Origin: Schistocerca nitens
Lineage: Eukaryota; Arthropoda; Insecta; Orthoptera; Acrididae
Direction: 5' to 3'
DNA length: 64,000 nt
NCBI RefSeq assembly: GCF_023898315.1
Contig: NC_064615.1
Location: 1,186,761,413-1,186,825,412, forward strand
Part shown: positions 24,801 through 36,098 of the stretch, piece after piece
How positions within the stretch are numbered: the stretch's first letter is position 1
Layout of the letters: each line of letters starts with the position of its first letter
Notes under the pieces: model-generated
Databases searched by the model: none
Told to the model about the DNA's origin: nothing
Seen by the model: the letters and a program-made list of their open reading frames with translations, nothing else
Program-made: the position numbers and the translations under genes

Positions 24801-24897
24801 TGCAGTAAGTACTGGGAGTTGAAGAAGCTTGCACAGGATAGAGTAGCATGGAGAGCTGCATCAAACCAGTCTCAGGACTGAAGACCACAACAACAAC
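21860..24897 (+). mobile_element. RTE-like LINE copy 1, nested in the Ty3-like element
   Basis: About 3.04 kb, flanked by a 9-bp duplication ATCCTCAAG (21851-21859, 24898-24906), with a (ACA)n tail. It is 5' truncated relative to copies 2 and 3. The endonuclease starts MMMASSWVKYS (21,919), with GAWNVRSLN, SEVRWQEEQDF, VMGDWNSRVG and SDHNLLV. RT motifs include ENYRTISLISHSCKI, FVDLEKAFDNVDW, GVRQGCSLSPMLFNLYIE and FADD (at 24,113-24,127). Broken by frameshifts near 22,310, 23,395 and 24,016 and stops near 23,011 and 23,108. The insertion cuts the host pol between Pro-Gln and Glu-Thr codons. Confidence 0.9.
24021..24100 (+). repeat. Perfect 40-bp tandem duplication inside LINE copy 1
   Basis: A 40-base unit starting AAAATTCGGAGTAGGTATTA is present twice head to tail. 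The other copies of the LINE have it once, so this is private to copy 1. Confidence 0.95.
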
Positions 24898-25335
24898 ATC
24901 CTCAAGAAACTTTTTGTTCTACCTCATACCCTATACCATGGACAAAGAGGGAAGCAGTAAAAAAAGAGATTAACACAATGCTTGAATAGGACATAATACA
25001 ACCATCATTTTCCCGTTATTGTAGTCCTATCTTAGCTGTGAGTAAGCCAGATGGCAAGCTGCGCTTGGTCCTCGACGCACGTAACATTAATAAGATTATT
25101 GTACCAGGCCGACGTGTCTAGACAATTTAGAGGAACAGCTTATGAAATTCCATAATGCTTAATTTCGTACTATAATTGATCTCTGGTTTTCATATTGGCA
25201 AATAAAACTACACAAAGAAAATCGGAAGTATACCACCTTCATATGTGGGGGCAGGAGCTACGAATTTCAAGTATTACCGTTTGGATTGAGCGTAAGTGCA
25301 AGTGTATTTATCTCTGCACTTGACAGAGTGGTGAC
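24898..25335 (+). pseudogene. Ty3/Gypsy-like retroelement, RT part (continuation)
   Basis: Resumes pol after the LINE: PYPIPWTKREAVKKEI-like text at 24,930-24,980, then YCSPILAVSKPDGKLRLVLD, the start of the RT fingers. The palm region FRTIIDLWFSYWQIKLH and VLPFGLSVSASVFISALD (to about 25,320) follow in shifting frames. Ends abruptly at another repeat; RNase H and integrase are absent. Confidence 0.65.
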
Positions 25336-25821
25336 AGTTGCAATTTCAGTGTCTATTTCATCGCAAGTGCCATCTGGATTCTTCCCTCTGACACCAGTTT
25401 CTCTGAATTCCACAGGTCAGGACAGATGTTACGACATGTCCTCGGTTCTCGCCACCCAGATGGACTTAATTTACATCAATTTCTTTGGTATCAGCATTTC
25501 TTCTCAGTAACTATTCCTTTCTTCACTCATTTTTAGTTTTCTGTATCTTTTATTTGCTGACCTTATTTCCCCACCCTCACCCTCACCTCCACCTGTCTGC
25601 CACAAATTATGCACTTAGCTTTTGATTCTTACTAACACTTGCATAGTGTTTTGTCAAACAGTTGAAAATCCAGTATGGAATAATGACAATATTGTGAAAA
25701 GGATAGATTGCTGCTCACTACATAGAGGAGACACTGAGTCACAGACAGGTACAACAAAAGACTGCTGAACATGTGAGCTTTTGGCCAAAAGGCCTCCTTC
25801 TAAAGCAGGCAACACAAGCAC

Positions 25822-25869
<48 letters not shown>

Positions 25870-26290
25870 GGCACGTGCACATGCGACTGCACTCTCCCGG
25901 TGGTCAGTCTGCCTGTCTGTGACTCAACATCTGCTCTATATGGTGAGTGGCACTATATACTTTTCATAATATTGTCTCAATGTTTTGTCAGTAATCTCTG
26001 TCTTGCTTATTACTCCACCTTTGGCTCTCAGGTTTTCAGATCTTGTCTCGTAAGTCCCATTCCGCAAGGCCCCCCCCCCCCCCCCCCGCCCCGCCCCCTG
26101 CCCACGACCCTGTGTGACTTTCCCAGCTCTCCCATTTCCTAAACCTCACCAGACCTTTTCCCACATCCTCCTACATTCCCCTTCAATTCTTCTTCCAGAA
26201 GAAGGAGTCACCGGCTCTGAAAGCTTGTGCATTTCCTTTGCTTTTGAATGTGGTTCCCCCTGCTGCCACTCAGTGATTAGATTTGTTATT
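25336..26290 (+). repeat. Dispersed non-coding repeat shared with 29.0-29.4 kb
   Basis: The segment at 25,500-25,640 (AACTATTCC, TTCTTCACTC, TTTTAGTTTTCT blocks) and its continuation at 26,030-26,290 (CCTAAACCTCACCAG, CCCTTCAATTCTTC) match 29,010-29,430 in order. The match is split by the small foldback at 25,657-25,980. Contains a C-tract of about 20 bases at 26,070-26,090. Confidence 0.6.
25657..25980. mobile_element. Small palindromic element with 10-bp target duplication
   Basis: Flanked by perfect TGTTTTGTCA (25647-25656 and 25981-25990). Arms of about 90 bases are inverted: AATGACAATATTGTGAAAAGG at the left versus CTTTTCATAATATTGTC at the right, and CACTGAGTCACAGACAG versus CTGTCTGTGACTCAAC. 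The centre holds (CT)n(CA)n. The ends match those of the 2.4 kb palindrome at 60.9-63.3 kb, so this looks like a minimal member of that family. Confidence 0.8.
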
Positions 26291-27762
26291 TGTCCGATTA
26301 TACAGGATTATTCAAAATGCTGGACCCATTTTCAAATCTTCGCATTTATTCAAGTACAAATCCAAAATTAACAACCTTTATACCAATGAAAAGAGGAAGT
26401 TTCAAAGTTTTTTTAATAAAGTTTGATATCAGTTTAATAAATTTAATAATTAATTAGTTTTTAATAATTATTTAATAATTAGAAATGTGATAAATGATAT
26501 AAATGTTCAATGTGGCCATTGTTGGCTGCACAGCAAACATCGACGCATTAGTCTAACTCGTCCCACACGTGCGAAAGCATATCTGCTATTATTGAGTGCA
26601 CAGCAGCAATGATCCAGTGACAACGGACAGGGAAAAAGAATGACAGTCCTATTGCCGCGCGAACTCTACCAGCCGCTTCTGAAACTGTCACCACCCACCT
26701 GCCGCCACCTGCGACATTTGTGTGCACCTTACACATACATAGTCTGAGAAATAAATCATGCCATTAAAGTAACACAATGTTTCAGCTGATTACATGTCCT
26801 TTCCAGCTTTAAGTCATACTATTAGTCAACGGACATTTTAGAAACAATTGATACAACATAAATATCATAAAATGCATATAACTCACGATCTCTCAGATTT
26901 TCTTAGCCGAATCGATTAACAACGTGCTTTCTAGTTTCCTACCGTGTTATCGTTTCAATTTTACTCACAGTGTTTTAATGACCGATCCAGTAGTCTTCTT
27001 CAGGTGCTTCAAATTTAGCTGTTACGTATACTCACTGCCCAACTCTGATCACGCTGTGAACTACTGTCAGGCTCACATCGCTATTTACAGCAGAGTTCAA
27101 CTTCCTCCTCACCGAGATACCGTATTCATTTGTTTTTTAGGGTCTGCACTGATATTCTGTGAACTGCAAATCATCTTGGTATTTTTCAGCTCTGGCAAAT
27201 GCAATAGCCTGCAAGTCCTTAATATATCCAATGTCATATCTTGAGCCTCATTTAAACTATCGGGTGCACATTCTGAATTTTTGTCGCAGCATAATTTAGA
27301 AATCTACTGAAATCAGGAAACCTAATAAAATGGAAAGCAGGTTTCAGTTTAAATGATATATGTCAGGTATCGGGAACTGAACTCAGCTATAAATAATGGT
27401 GCGAGACTGACAATAGCTGACACGTCAAAATATAGTGCACAAATTAGGAACATCAAGTCGGGAGAACATTGCGAGCACTTGAGCCTGTCAGAAATGGAAT
27501 TCTGAAGGACATTAAATTAATTTCCGTACAATGAAGAATGGCAGCCAACATCTAGTTTTGTCTGTATCTTGAGGTGTGTAACGTACTACAACCGAGGGCA
27601 CAACTACAACTGATAACATAACATTTAACATTTACATGAAACTCCAAAAGAGAAAATCAGACAACACTTTTGCTGTAACCATTATATTTTCCTTACCCTG
27701 CACAAAAAAAAAAAATAGTTACAGAAGATAGATTACATGAGAAAGAATGCAGTACTACAAAC
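26291..27762. other. Intronic stretch with a short TA-flanked repeat start
   Basis: At 26,300 a string starting TATACAGGATTATTCAAAATG resembles the end of a widespread DNA element, but no matching other end was found. The rest shows no gene. Confidence 0.4.
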
Positions 27763-27889
27763 CTCTGCATTCCGTAGCTTTTCTCTCATCCAAGGCTGAA
27801 TACGTGACATTACTGGATACATAGTTTCTATTCGATGCCGAAGAGATTCTTTTGTTTTTGCTAACTTCTGCTGAACATTCTCCACTGCC
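27763..27889 (-). CDS. Exon D of the large minus-strand host gene
   Basis: 127-nt exon. The acceptor is ATGTTTCAG before GGCAGTGG; the donor is GCAGAG followed by GTTTGT. One leading base completes the Arg codon begun by the exon at 34,626-34,765; it ends in phase 0. The 42 residues (AVENVQQKLAKTKESLRHRI, then ETMYPVMSRIQPWMREKLRN) look strongly helical, possibly coiled coil. Confidence 0.72.
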
Positions 27890-28860
27890 CTGAAACATGC
27901 AAACCAAAAAATTATTCGCAGGTTAGCAATTTTTTATAATACGAAAGTTCATAATTTTAATCGAACTAGCCATATAATTTTTTATGTTACTAAGCAAATA
28001 GAACATAAAATGAAACTGGAAAATGGAAATATTATAACAGTCAGAACGTTTAGACCACAGAAATACAAGGAAATGAGGCATTACCTGAAATCAGAAAAAA
28101 GAAAAGAAAGGTAAGGGGATCTGAAATTCTTTATTTCAAAGCAAGATGTCAAAAAAGGGGGGAGGAGGAAAGTGGGGTGGGGTGGGGTGGGGTGGGGCGG
28201 CGGGGGGTGGGGTTTGAAGCCTGTGGTTTGATTTCTTACCAGTGAGATCCCTGGCTGTGTCCTTATCATAGGAACCACCCTAATACTCACCTTGACTGAT
28301 TCAGGGGAACTATGGAGAAGCTGGATCTAAGTGGTCAGACAAGGAGATGATCCCTTGTAATGAACAACCTGTCTCGGAATGAACTATACAAGTTCACAGT
28401 AGATGTTAACAAAAAAGACAGAAAAACAGGCATGAGAGTTGTTATTAGAAGAGAGTGGATGAGTTAGAGGTAAGAAGTATATCAGGCGTCAATAAACAAC
28501 TCAGGCGTCAATAAACAACACTAGTGGCAACAGCGAAGGTGTATAAGGAAAAGTATTGTACCTACAGGATGGTGAGTCTTGGAACACACGATGTTTCTCA
28601 GTTGGTGCTCCAAGGAAAGCACACTAGAGACTGTCATAAGAATTTTATGGTGAGTACAGTGCTATATAGTTTTAGATCTGTTTATACAACGTGTGGAAAT
28701 TAAGCCATTCCCCGTCACTCGTGCACTATCTTGTACCTTTAGCCGAGTGACTGACTGATTGATTGATTGATTTTCTTTATTAATCCATGACACAATATAC
28801 ATTGTATATCTAAAAAAATAATCAGTTTTTGAAAATATATTGTTATCAGATATGTGAAAT
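27890..28860. other. Intronic stretch, small repeats only
   Basis: Holds a 20-base tandem doubling (TCAGGCGTCAATAAACAAC near 28,484-28,520) and a G-rich tract listed separately. No gene seen. Confidence 0.5.
28172..28215 (+). repeat. G-rich (TGGGG)n tract
   Basis: Five or more runs of four to six G in about 45 bases, a potential G-quadruplex on the plus strand. No evidence of a function. Confidence 0.8.
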
Positions 28861-28864
28861 ATCT

Positions 28865-29432
28865 ACTCACCAAGCAGTGGCAGGAGAACACACGTATAAA
28901 GATATTTAAGTTTGCAAGCTTTTGGAGCCAGTGGCTCGTTCTTCTGGCAGAAGGATTGAAGGAGAAGGAAAACACGTGAAAGAACAGGACTGGTGAGGTT
29001 TAGGAAAAGGGGTAGAGTAACTATTCCCTTCTTCACTCCCTTTCAGTTTTCTACATCTTTCATTTTATGACCTGCCTATTTTTCACCATCTCCTCCCACC
29101 TCTATCACATACAATGCACTTAGCTTTTGCTGTCATTAACTCATGCACGATATTTTGGCATATTACCCTATCTTCCATCTTTAAGCTCTCAGGATTTCGA
29201 TCTCTTCCAGTGCAGTCCCCAACAATCAGTCTTTCTTTCCCATCCCATCTGATAAGTCTCCCCTGACCAGTGGTTCTGGGCAACTTTCCGAAACTCTATT
29301 TCTTTTTCTAAACCTCACCAGCTCTTTTCCTTTACCCCTCTCACTTCCCTTTCAACCCTTCCTTCACTGGCTCCAAAAACTTGCAAACTTTGATACCTTC
29401 ATATGTGTGTTCTCGTGCCACAATTTGGTGTT
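28865..29432. repeat. Foldback element related to the 25.3-26.3 kb repeat
   Basis: The left block (GGAGAACACACG, TTTGCAAGCTTTTGGAGCCAG, TGAAGGAGAAGGA, GGTGAGGTTTAGG) reappears inverted on the right (CCTAAACCTCACCAG form, CTGGCTCCAAAAACTTGCAA, GTGTGTTCTCGTGCC). Arms about 150 bases around a 240-base centre shared with 25,500-25,640. Confidence 0.75.
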
Positions 29433-29469
29433 AGATTTTTTATCTATCAAATAACATTACATTTAGATA

Positions 29470-29935
29470 GTATGAATTTCATCACTCAAAACACTGAAAT
29501 ATTAACAGCTAGGGACAGTCAAGACTTCCAACATTTTAACCAGCTGGAGGCCACTCTTGGCCATTATACCTTTCAGCAGTCTGAACATAGCTTGAATATC
29601 TTTTCCTATTAACTCCCCAGAAAATTATGCTGTAGCTAATAACAGAAGATCCAATACATGAAATATTGCATACTGATATGTGAATGCATATCTTATGTAG
29701 AGATTCTGTTGCTAATTATTTTTACATGCTCTTCCCACTTTAATTGGCAGTCAACATGCATTCCAAGAAATGTTGAGCTTTCCACACACTGTATGAGTTC
29801 ATTATTTTTTCCAGGTTATTGTAATCTGGTTTCTGTTTACATAGAATTTCATAGTGGTTCTTTTCTTTATATTACTTGTCATTTCATTGATTGCCCTGAA
29901 ACAGTAAAAGGTCTTTTACCATGGATCATGTGATA
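29470..29935 (-). mobile_element. LINE RT C-terminal relic (jockey-like)
   Basis: The minus strand at about 29,790-29,695 reads STFLGMHVDCQLKWEEHVK, the typical post-palm stretch of jockey-like RTs (TKFLG-x-x-D). Decayed text follows to about 29,470. Ends undefined. Confidence 0.55.
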
Positions 29936-30061
29936 ACTGCAAATCAACTAAGTTTCTTTAATATCCTAACAATTTTATATGTATAGAAAGTGGAAATCTG
30001 TTTTGATTTCCAGTAGCTTCTATTTCAAAGTGTATCTAACTTGTATCTGATTTTTGGTAAT

Positions 30062-32621
30062 GTTGTTGTTGTTGTTGTGGTCTTCAGTCCAGAGACTGGT
30101 TTGATACGGCTCTCCATGCTACTCTATCCTGTGCAAGCTTCTTCATCTCCCAGTACCTACTGCAACCTACATCCTTCTGAATCTGTTTAGTGTATTCATC
30201 TCTTGGTCTCCCTCTACAATTTTTATCCTCCGTGCTGCCCTCCAATACTATATTGGTGATTCCTTGATGCCTCAAACATGTCCTACCAACCGATCCATCC
30301 TTCTAGTCAAGTTGTGCCAAAAATTTATCTTCTCCCCAATTCTATTCAATACCTCCTCATTAGTTATGTGATCTACCCATTTGATCTTCAACATCCTACT
30401 GTAGCACCCCATTTTGAAAGCTTCTATTCCCTTTTTGTCTAAACTATTTATTGTCCATGTTTCACTTCCATACATGGCTACACTCCGTACAAATAGTTTC
30501 AGAAAAGACTTCCTTACCCTTAAATCTATACTCGATGTTAACAAATTTCTCTTCTTCAGAAACGCTTGCTTGCCATTTACAGTATACATTTTATATCCTC
30601 TCTACTCCGACCATCCTCAGTTATTTTGCTCAACAAATAGCAAAACTCATTTACTACTTTAAGCGTCTCATTTGCTAATCTAATACCCTGAGCATCACCC
30701 GATTTAATTTGACTACATTCCATTATCCTCGTTTTGCTTTTGTTGATGTTCATCTTATTTCCTCCTTTCAAAACACTGTCTATTCCGTTCAGCTGCTCTT
30801 CCAAGTCCTTTGCTGTCTGTGACAGAATTACAATGTCATCGGCAAACCTCAAAGTTTTTATTTCTTCTCCATGGAATTTAATACATACTCTGAATTTTTC
30901 TTTTGTTTCCTTTACTGCTTGCTCAATATACAGATTGAATAACAGCAGGGATAGGCTACAACCCTGTCTCACTCCCTTCCCAACCACTGCTTCCCTTTCA
31001 TGCCCCTCGACTCTTATAACTGCCATCTGGTTTCTGTACAAATTGTAAATAGCCTTTCACTCCCTGTATTTTACCCCTACCACCTTCAGAATTTGAAAGA
31101 GAGTATTCCAGTCAACATTGTCAAAAGCATTCTCTAAGTCTACAAATGCTAGAAACATAAAATACTGACTATTTTCTAAGATTAGTCGTAGGGTCAGTAT
31201 TGCCTCACGTGTTCCCACGTTTCTACGAAATCCAAACTGATCTTCCCCGAGGTCGGCTTCTACCAGTTTTTCCATTCGTCTGTAAAGACTTCATGTTAGT
31301 ATTTTGCAGCTATGATTTATTAAACTGATAGTTCAGTAATTTTCACATCTGTCAACACCTGCTTTCTTTGATATTAGAATTATTATATTCTTCCTGAAGT
31401 CTGAGAGTATTTCGCCTGTCTCATACATCTTGCTCACCAGATGGTAGAGTTTTGTTGGGGCTGGCTCTCCCAAGGCTATCAGTAGTTCTTATGGAATGTT
31501 GTCTACTCCCGGGGCCTTGTTTCGACTTAGATCTTTCAGTGTTCTGTCAAACTCTTCACACAGTATCATATGTCCCATTTTATCTTCATCTACATCCTCT
31601 TCCATTTCCATAATACTGTCCTCAAGAACATTGCCCTTGTATAGACCCTCTATATATTCCTTCCACCTTTCTGCTTTCCCTTCTTTGCTTAGAACTGGGT
31701 TTCCATCTGAGCTCAACGTTTCCGTCTCTTCCTTTTCCTGCTATCAAATTCCAGTCACCCATGACTATTAAATTTTCGTCTCCCTTCACTATCTGAATAA
31801 TTTCTTTTATCTCATCATACATTTCATCAATCTCTTCGTCATCTGCGGAGATAGTCGGCATATAAACTTGTACTACTGTGGTAGGCATGGACTTCGTAGC
31901 TATCTTGGCCACAATGATGCTTTCGCTATGCTTTTTGTAGTAGCTTACCCACATTCCTATTTTTTTATTCATTATTAAATCTACTCCTGCATTACCCCTA
32001 TTTGATTTTGTATTTATAACCCTGTATTCACCTGATGATAAGTCTTGTTCCTCCTGCCACCGAACATCAATATTTCCCTCTATATCTAACTTTAACCTAT
32101 CCATTTCCCTTTTTAAATTTTCTAACCTACCTCCTGCCCGATATAGGGATCTGACATCCCGCGCTCTGATCCGCAGAACGCCAGTTTTCTTTCTCCTGAT
32201 AACTACGTCATCCTGAGTAGCCCCCCCCCCCCTCCCCCCCACCCCGGAGATCCAAATGGGGGACTATTTTACCTCCGGAATATTTTACTCAAGAGGACGC
32301 CATCATCATTTAACCATACAGTAAAGCTGCATGCTCTCAGGAAAAATTACGGCTGTAGTTTCTCCTTGGTTTCAGCCGTTCGCAGTACCAGCACAGCAAG
32401 GCTGTTTTGGTTAGTGTTACAAGGCCAGATAAGTCAATCATCCAGACTGTTGCCGCTGCAACTACTGAAAAGGTTGCTGCCCCTGTTCAGGAACCACACA
32501 TTTGTCTGGCCTCTCAACAGATACCCCTCCGTTGTGGTAGCACTTACGGTACGACTATCTGTATCGTTGAGGCACGCAAGCCTCCCCATCAATGGCAAAG
32601 TCCATGGTTCATGGGGGGGGC
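30062..32621 (-). mobile_element. RTE-like LINE copy 2, near full-length ends with internal deletion
   Basis: Minus-strand copy with an intact 5' UTR (starts near 32,618) and a (ACA)n tail. Target duplications TTTGG[T/A]AAT at 30053-30061 and 32622-32630 have one mismatch. About 0.75 kb joining the endonuclease to the pre-RT linker is deleted, with the junction near 31,715-31,725 in the 31,622-32,242 ORF. RT retains FADD (FADDIVILS) and GVRQGCSLS. Stops and frameshifts throughout. Confidence 0.88.
32491..32616 (-). ncRNA. Candidate HDV-like ribozyme at LINE 5' end (copy 2)
   Basis: Read 5'-3' on the minus strand. CCCCAT (32616-32611) can pair with ATGGGG (32589-32584). GAACCA (32610-32605) can pair with TGGTTC (32496-32491), enclosing it as a pseudoknot. 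Between lies a long hairpin with ACAGATA/TATCTGT and CTCA/TGAG helices, and an ACAAATG joiner precedes the last strand. This strand order is that of the HDV fold. Inference by hand; not energy-checked. Confidence 0.4.
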
Positions 32622-32630
32622 TTTGGAAAT

Positions 32631-33514
32631 ATTTCTATATAATATGATTTCACTTACTGATTGTTGGTGTGTAGCAATGTAATAATGTAGCAGATAAATG
32701 ATAAATATAGTACTGACATGATTTTCTTGATTGCAACGCTTTTAAATTTTGATAGAGTACTTGTCCGTAGGTACTTGAGTGATTTATATCTTGGGACATG
32801 TTTTGATATTTAGAAGAACCTTAATTTTCCAGAGTAATCTTTGTAATTTCAGAAAAAAGGCTGCTGCACATAAGAAGTGAATGCCACCATTTAAAAACAG
32901 AATAAAAAAATAAATTAAATTCTATTACAGGGCTGCCTAGAAGTGAAAGTCTGAGAGGAGTACCAAAAGTTACAACACTTTCCCCTGAGTGATGTGTCAT
33001 GATGCGATGTGGTGTGCAAGCAAGAGTGACCATGAACAAATGCCCAGAAATATTTTAACAAGGAATGCAGAAAAACTGTGGGCTCAGAGACTTTTTGTTT
33101 TGTCGTACCATAAGTAATCATAATTTAGTTTAATATAAATACATTAGTAACTAGCAGTAGAACAATACATTAATCGGGAAAGAATTGTGATGACTTGAGG
33201 TTTTGCCAAGTAGTTCACTGAGCCAACATGAGAAAACTTAAAAAGGTGAGTCAGAATTGCTGGTCGGTTTTTATCTTGTGCGGGTGGAACATTTAGTACA
33301 GCTGATACACACATAGAAGTAAAAAGGACAATATTATCCAAGTTTTCATAACTATTAGTTGCTTCTTGCAAAGGAGAGGGGATGGAATGGAGAACGTTGA
33401 AAAGAAAAGGATGTGAAGGTCTCAATAATAGACACAGACAGAGGGGAAGATGTATATGAGACATATAAAATATTTCTGCATTATTAGAGGTAAGAGTTAA
33501 AATACAGTACTACT
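32631..33514. other. Intronic stretch, nothing recognised
   Basis: About 880 AT-rich bases without a supported feature. Confidence 0.5.
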
Positions 33515-33521
33515 ATGCAGA

Positions 33522-34039
33522 GAAAGGCAAGGAAAGCATTTCTGAAGAAGAGAAATTTGTTAACATCGAGTATACATTTTAGTGTCAGGAAGTCTTTTCT
33601 GAAAGTATTTGTATGGAGTGTAGCCATTATTGGAAGTGAAACATGAATAATAAATACTTGAGACAAGAAGAGAATAGAAGTTTTCAAAATGTGAAGCCAC
33701 AGAAGAATGCTGAAGATTAGGTGGGTAGATCATGTAATTAATGAAGAGGTACTGAACAGAATTGGGGAGAAGAGGAATTTGTGGAACAACCTGACTAGAA
33801 GAAGGGATCGGTTGGTAGGACACATTCTGAGGCATCAAGGGATCATCAATTTAGTACTGGAGGGAACTGTGGAGGGTAAAAATTGTAGACAGAGACCAAG
33901 AGATGAATACATTAAGAAGATTCGGAAGGATGTATGTTGCAGTAGTTACTCAGAGATGAAGAACTTGCACAGGATAGAGTAGTGTGGGGAGCTGCATCAA
34001 ACCAGTCTCTTGACTGAAGACCACAACAACAACAACAAC
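33522..34039 (+). mobile_element. RTE-like LINE copy 5, severely 5'-truncated
   Basis: 518-bp 3' fragment ending (ACA)n, flanked by ATGCAGA (33515-33521, 34040-34046). It corresponds to the C-terminal 160 or so codons, including LKIRWVDHVINEEVLNRIGE and a RRDRLVGHILRHQG stretch. A typical result of incomplete reverse transcription. Confidence 0.85.
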
Positions 34040-34046
34040 ATGCAGA

Positions 34047-34625
34047 TAATATTCAGTGTGCAGTATAACCTGCTTTAGAAACACAAGAGGGTATGTCTCC
34101 AGAAAATAACAAATAAATAAGGATTTTGATCTCACTTCCTCTCTCCTAGTTTAGCAATACCAAAAATAGTTGATTATTAAGAGACAATAAGCAAGTAGTT
34201 GTTCAAAGAACATTAATGGACCAAAGAAAGAAACCGTGTAATAGAAAGACGAGATGAGAGAGGTAAGTAGAAGCGATAAATCTTGAGTGAGAGTTTAGGA
34301 AAATCAGAATAAAGAAGAGAAATGAGGAAGTTATATAAGAGATAGTCAATTAGATACATAAGAGAAAATGGTACAACGAAGAATGATGTAAAGGGTGTAA
34401 GAGAATTGAAAATAAATTAAATTAAACATATCTGATTCCTGCATCTCCAGTCAACAGAGAAAGAAAGAAGTCAGGCAGACACATTGTTCTTCCAGAAATT
34501 ATTAATAAAGTAAGGTCTTTTGTGTTTACTTCCCATTATTCTAAAAATAGCCTTGCAAATATTCTCTTTTTACAAAAAAAAAAACATTACTCAGTAACAC
34601 TGTTTGATTGATTCTTTTGACAAAC
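34047..34625. other. Intronic stretch, nothing recognised
   Basis: About 580 bases, purine-rich in the middle; no gene or repeat noted. Confidence 0.5.
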
Positions 34626-34765
34626 CTGTGCATCAGAACAACTGACTGAGCTTGCTGGACCAGCAGCTGGGGAATGCCCTCCCCCAGGGCTTGCAGACCG
34701 GAGTGAGTCAGGATGCTCGAGTACACCCTCTGCAAATACTCTCTCATGACAGCTGCATTCACTTC
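34626..34765 (-). CDS. Exon C of the large minus-strand host gene
   Basis: 140-nt exon. An acceptor with a 12-T tract and CAG precedes GAAGTGAATG; the donor is CACAG followed by GTTTGT. Enters in phase 0 and ends in phase 2 within an Arg codon finished by the exon at 27,763-27,889. It encodes EVNAAVMREYLQRVYSSILT, HSGLQALGEGIPQLLVQQAQ and SVVLMH. Noticeably GC-richer than the flanking intron, as expected of coding sequence. Confidence 0.75.
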
Positions 34766-35888
34766 CTGAAAAAAAAAAAATAAAACAAATGAGATAGCAC
34801 CTTTGTAAATCCCCATTCCCCATCCATTTATTTTTCTTGTAATTTTCAATATAAACTTTGTGATAACAGATATTCCAGAATGGATGCAATGCATTCTAGA
34901 CAGTATCACGTATTGTTCATGCTCCTAACACACATGACAAGTCAGCTGTGCTGTATGTGTTTTTGGAAAATTATACCTCACAATTTACACCTTCTGAGTA
35001 TTACATTTCATACCACAAGAGAGGTCAAACTAACCACAGTTGAGGGTGTAGGTCCGCTAGTACACAAATGCATCATTTCTGTGAGGAAAAAAAAAAAAAT
35101 AAGAATACAAGCAACCGGTACCTTCTAAATGTTAAAATTTTGTACATGACTGGAGCAGCAACCATAGAATGAAATCTTCTTGTGAAAATAGTAAACAGTC
35201 AGTCAGCTGCAAATTGGAAGTTTTATTAAAACCCCTTTACCATGGTTTCAACATTTATAAAAACGACTTCTTCAGAAGGAAATATAAACAATCAGACTAC
35301 ACGTTAAGGCAGAGGTATGTTAAAATATAGCCAAAAGGCATCAGACAAATATGAAATTTCACCTCCATAATAAATTAAACATGAACAACATGGTTGCTGT
35401 CATATGGTTTTTCCTCACCAATGTACTATTAGTACTATTAGTGTAACTGTACTTTTACAAGAAGCTTGTCAGGGTATTATAAATGATGTGACCCAAATAT
35501 GGCAATGGGGGGAAATATATACTTCCCCCCCCCCCCCCCCCCCATGTGGGACTGGTTACTTCAGTTCAAAAATGAAGGAAAATCAATGGTATAATAGTCC
35601 AGGTTTGTTCTTGTAGCTACAAAATTGATTTTTTACACTATTTTTTCATTTTTCATACACAGTTTACTACGGACAATTAATAAAAGTTTTCTCAAGCTTA
35701 GCAGTTTCAGTGCAGTTCCCCTTCACTCATCAAGATATGGTAGTGTCATTAAACAAAAAAAAATATATAAATTTACAACTTTAAGAAACAGTCTGTTCTT
35801 GTATTTTTCCTGTGTGTTGTCTTAAGCTGTGAATAAATGCATAAAATACATTTTCATTGATATGTGCTAACAAATTTTAACTATACAC
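34766..35888. other. Intronic stretch, nothing recognised
   Basis: About 1.1 kb with a 21-base C tract (35,525-35,543 region); no gene seen. Confidence 0.5.
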
Positions 35889-36098
35889 TTATACATTGGC
35901 TTTCGGCCAAAGCCTTCTTCAAAGAGGAAACACATGCATTCATTCACACAAGGAAGCATACTTCATACACACATGACCACCATCTTGAGCAGCCAGAATA
36001 CATTCTGGTCATGTGTGTGTGAGGCATGCTTGCTTGTGTGAATGAATGTGTGTGTGTTTCCTTTCCTGCAGAAGGCTGGCTGAAAACTAATGTGTATG
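35889..36098. repeat. Short foldback element, about 210 bp
   Basis: The left arm (TACATTGGCTTTCGGCC, AAACACATGCATTCATTCACAC, CACACATGACCA) is inverted in the right arm (TGGTCATGTGTGTG, GTGTGAATGAATGTGTG, GGCTGGCTGAAAACTAATGT). Arms about 100 bases with almost no spacer. It resembles the (CA)-rich arms of the Penelope-type palindromes. Confidence 0.75.

Noticed and set aside
28172..28215. Telomere-like or promoter G-quadruplex element
   Set aside because: TGGGG-type units are irregular, not the insect TTAGG telomere repeat, and no transcription start is evident nearby.
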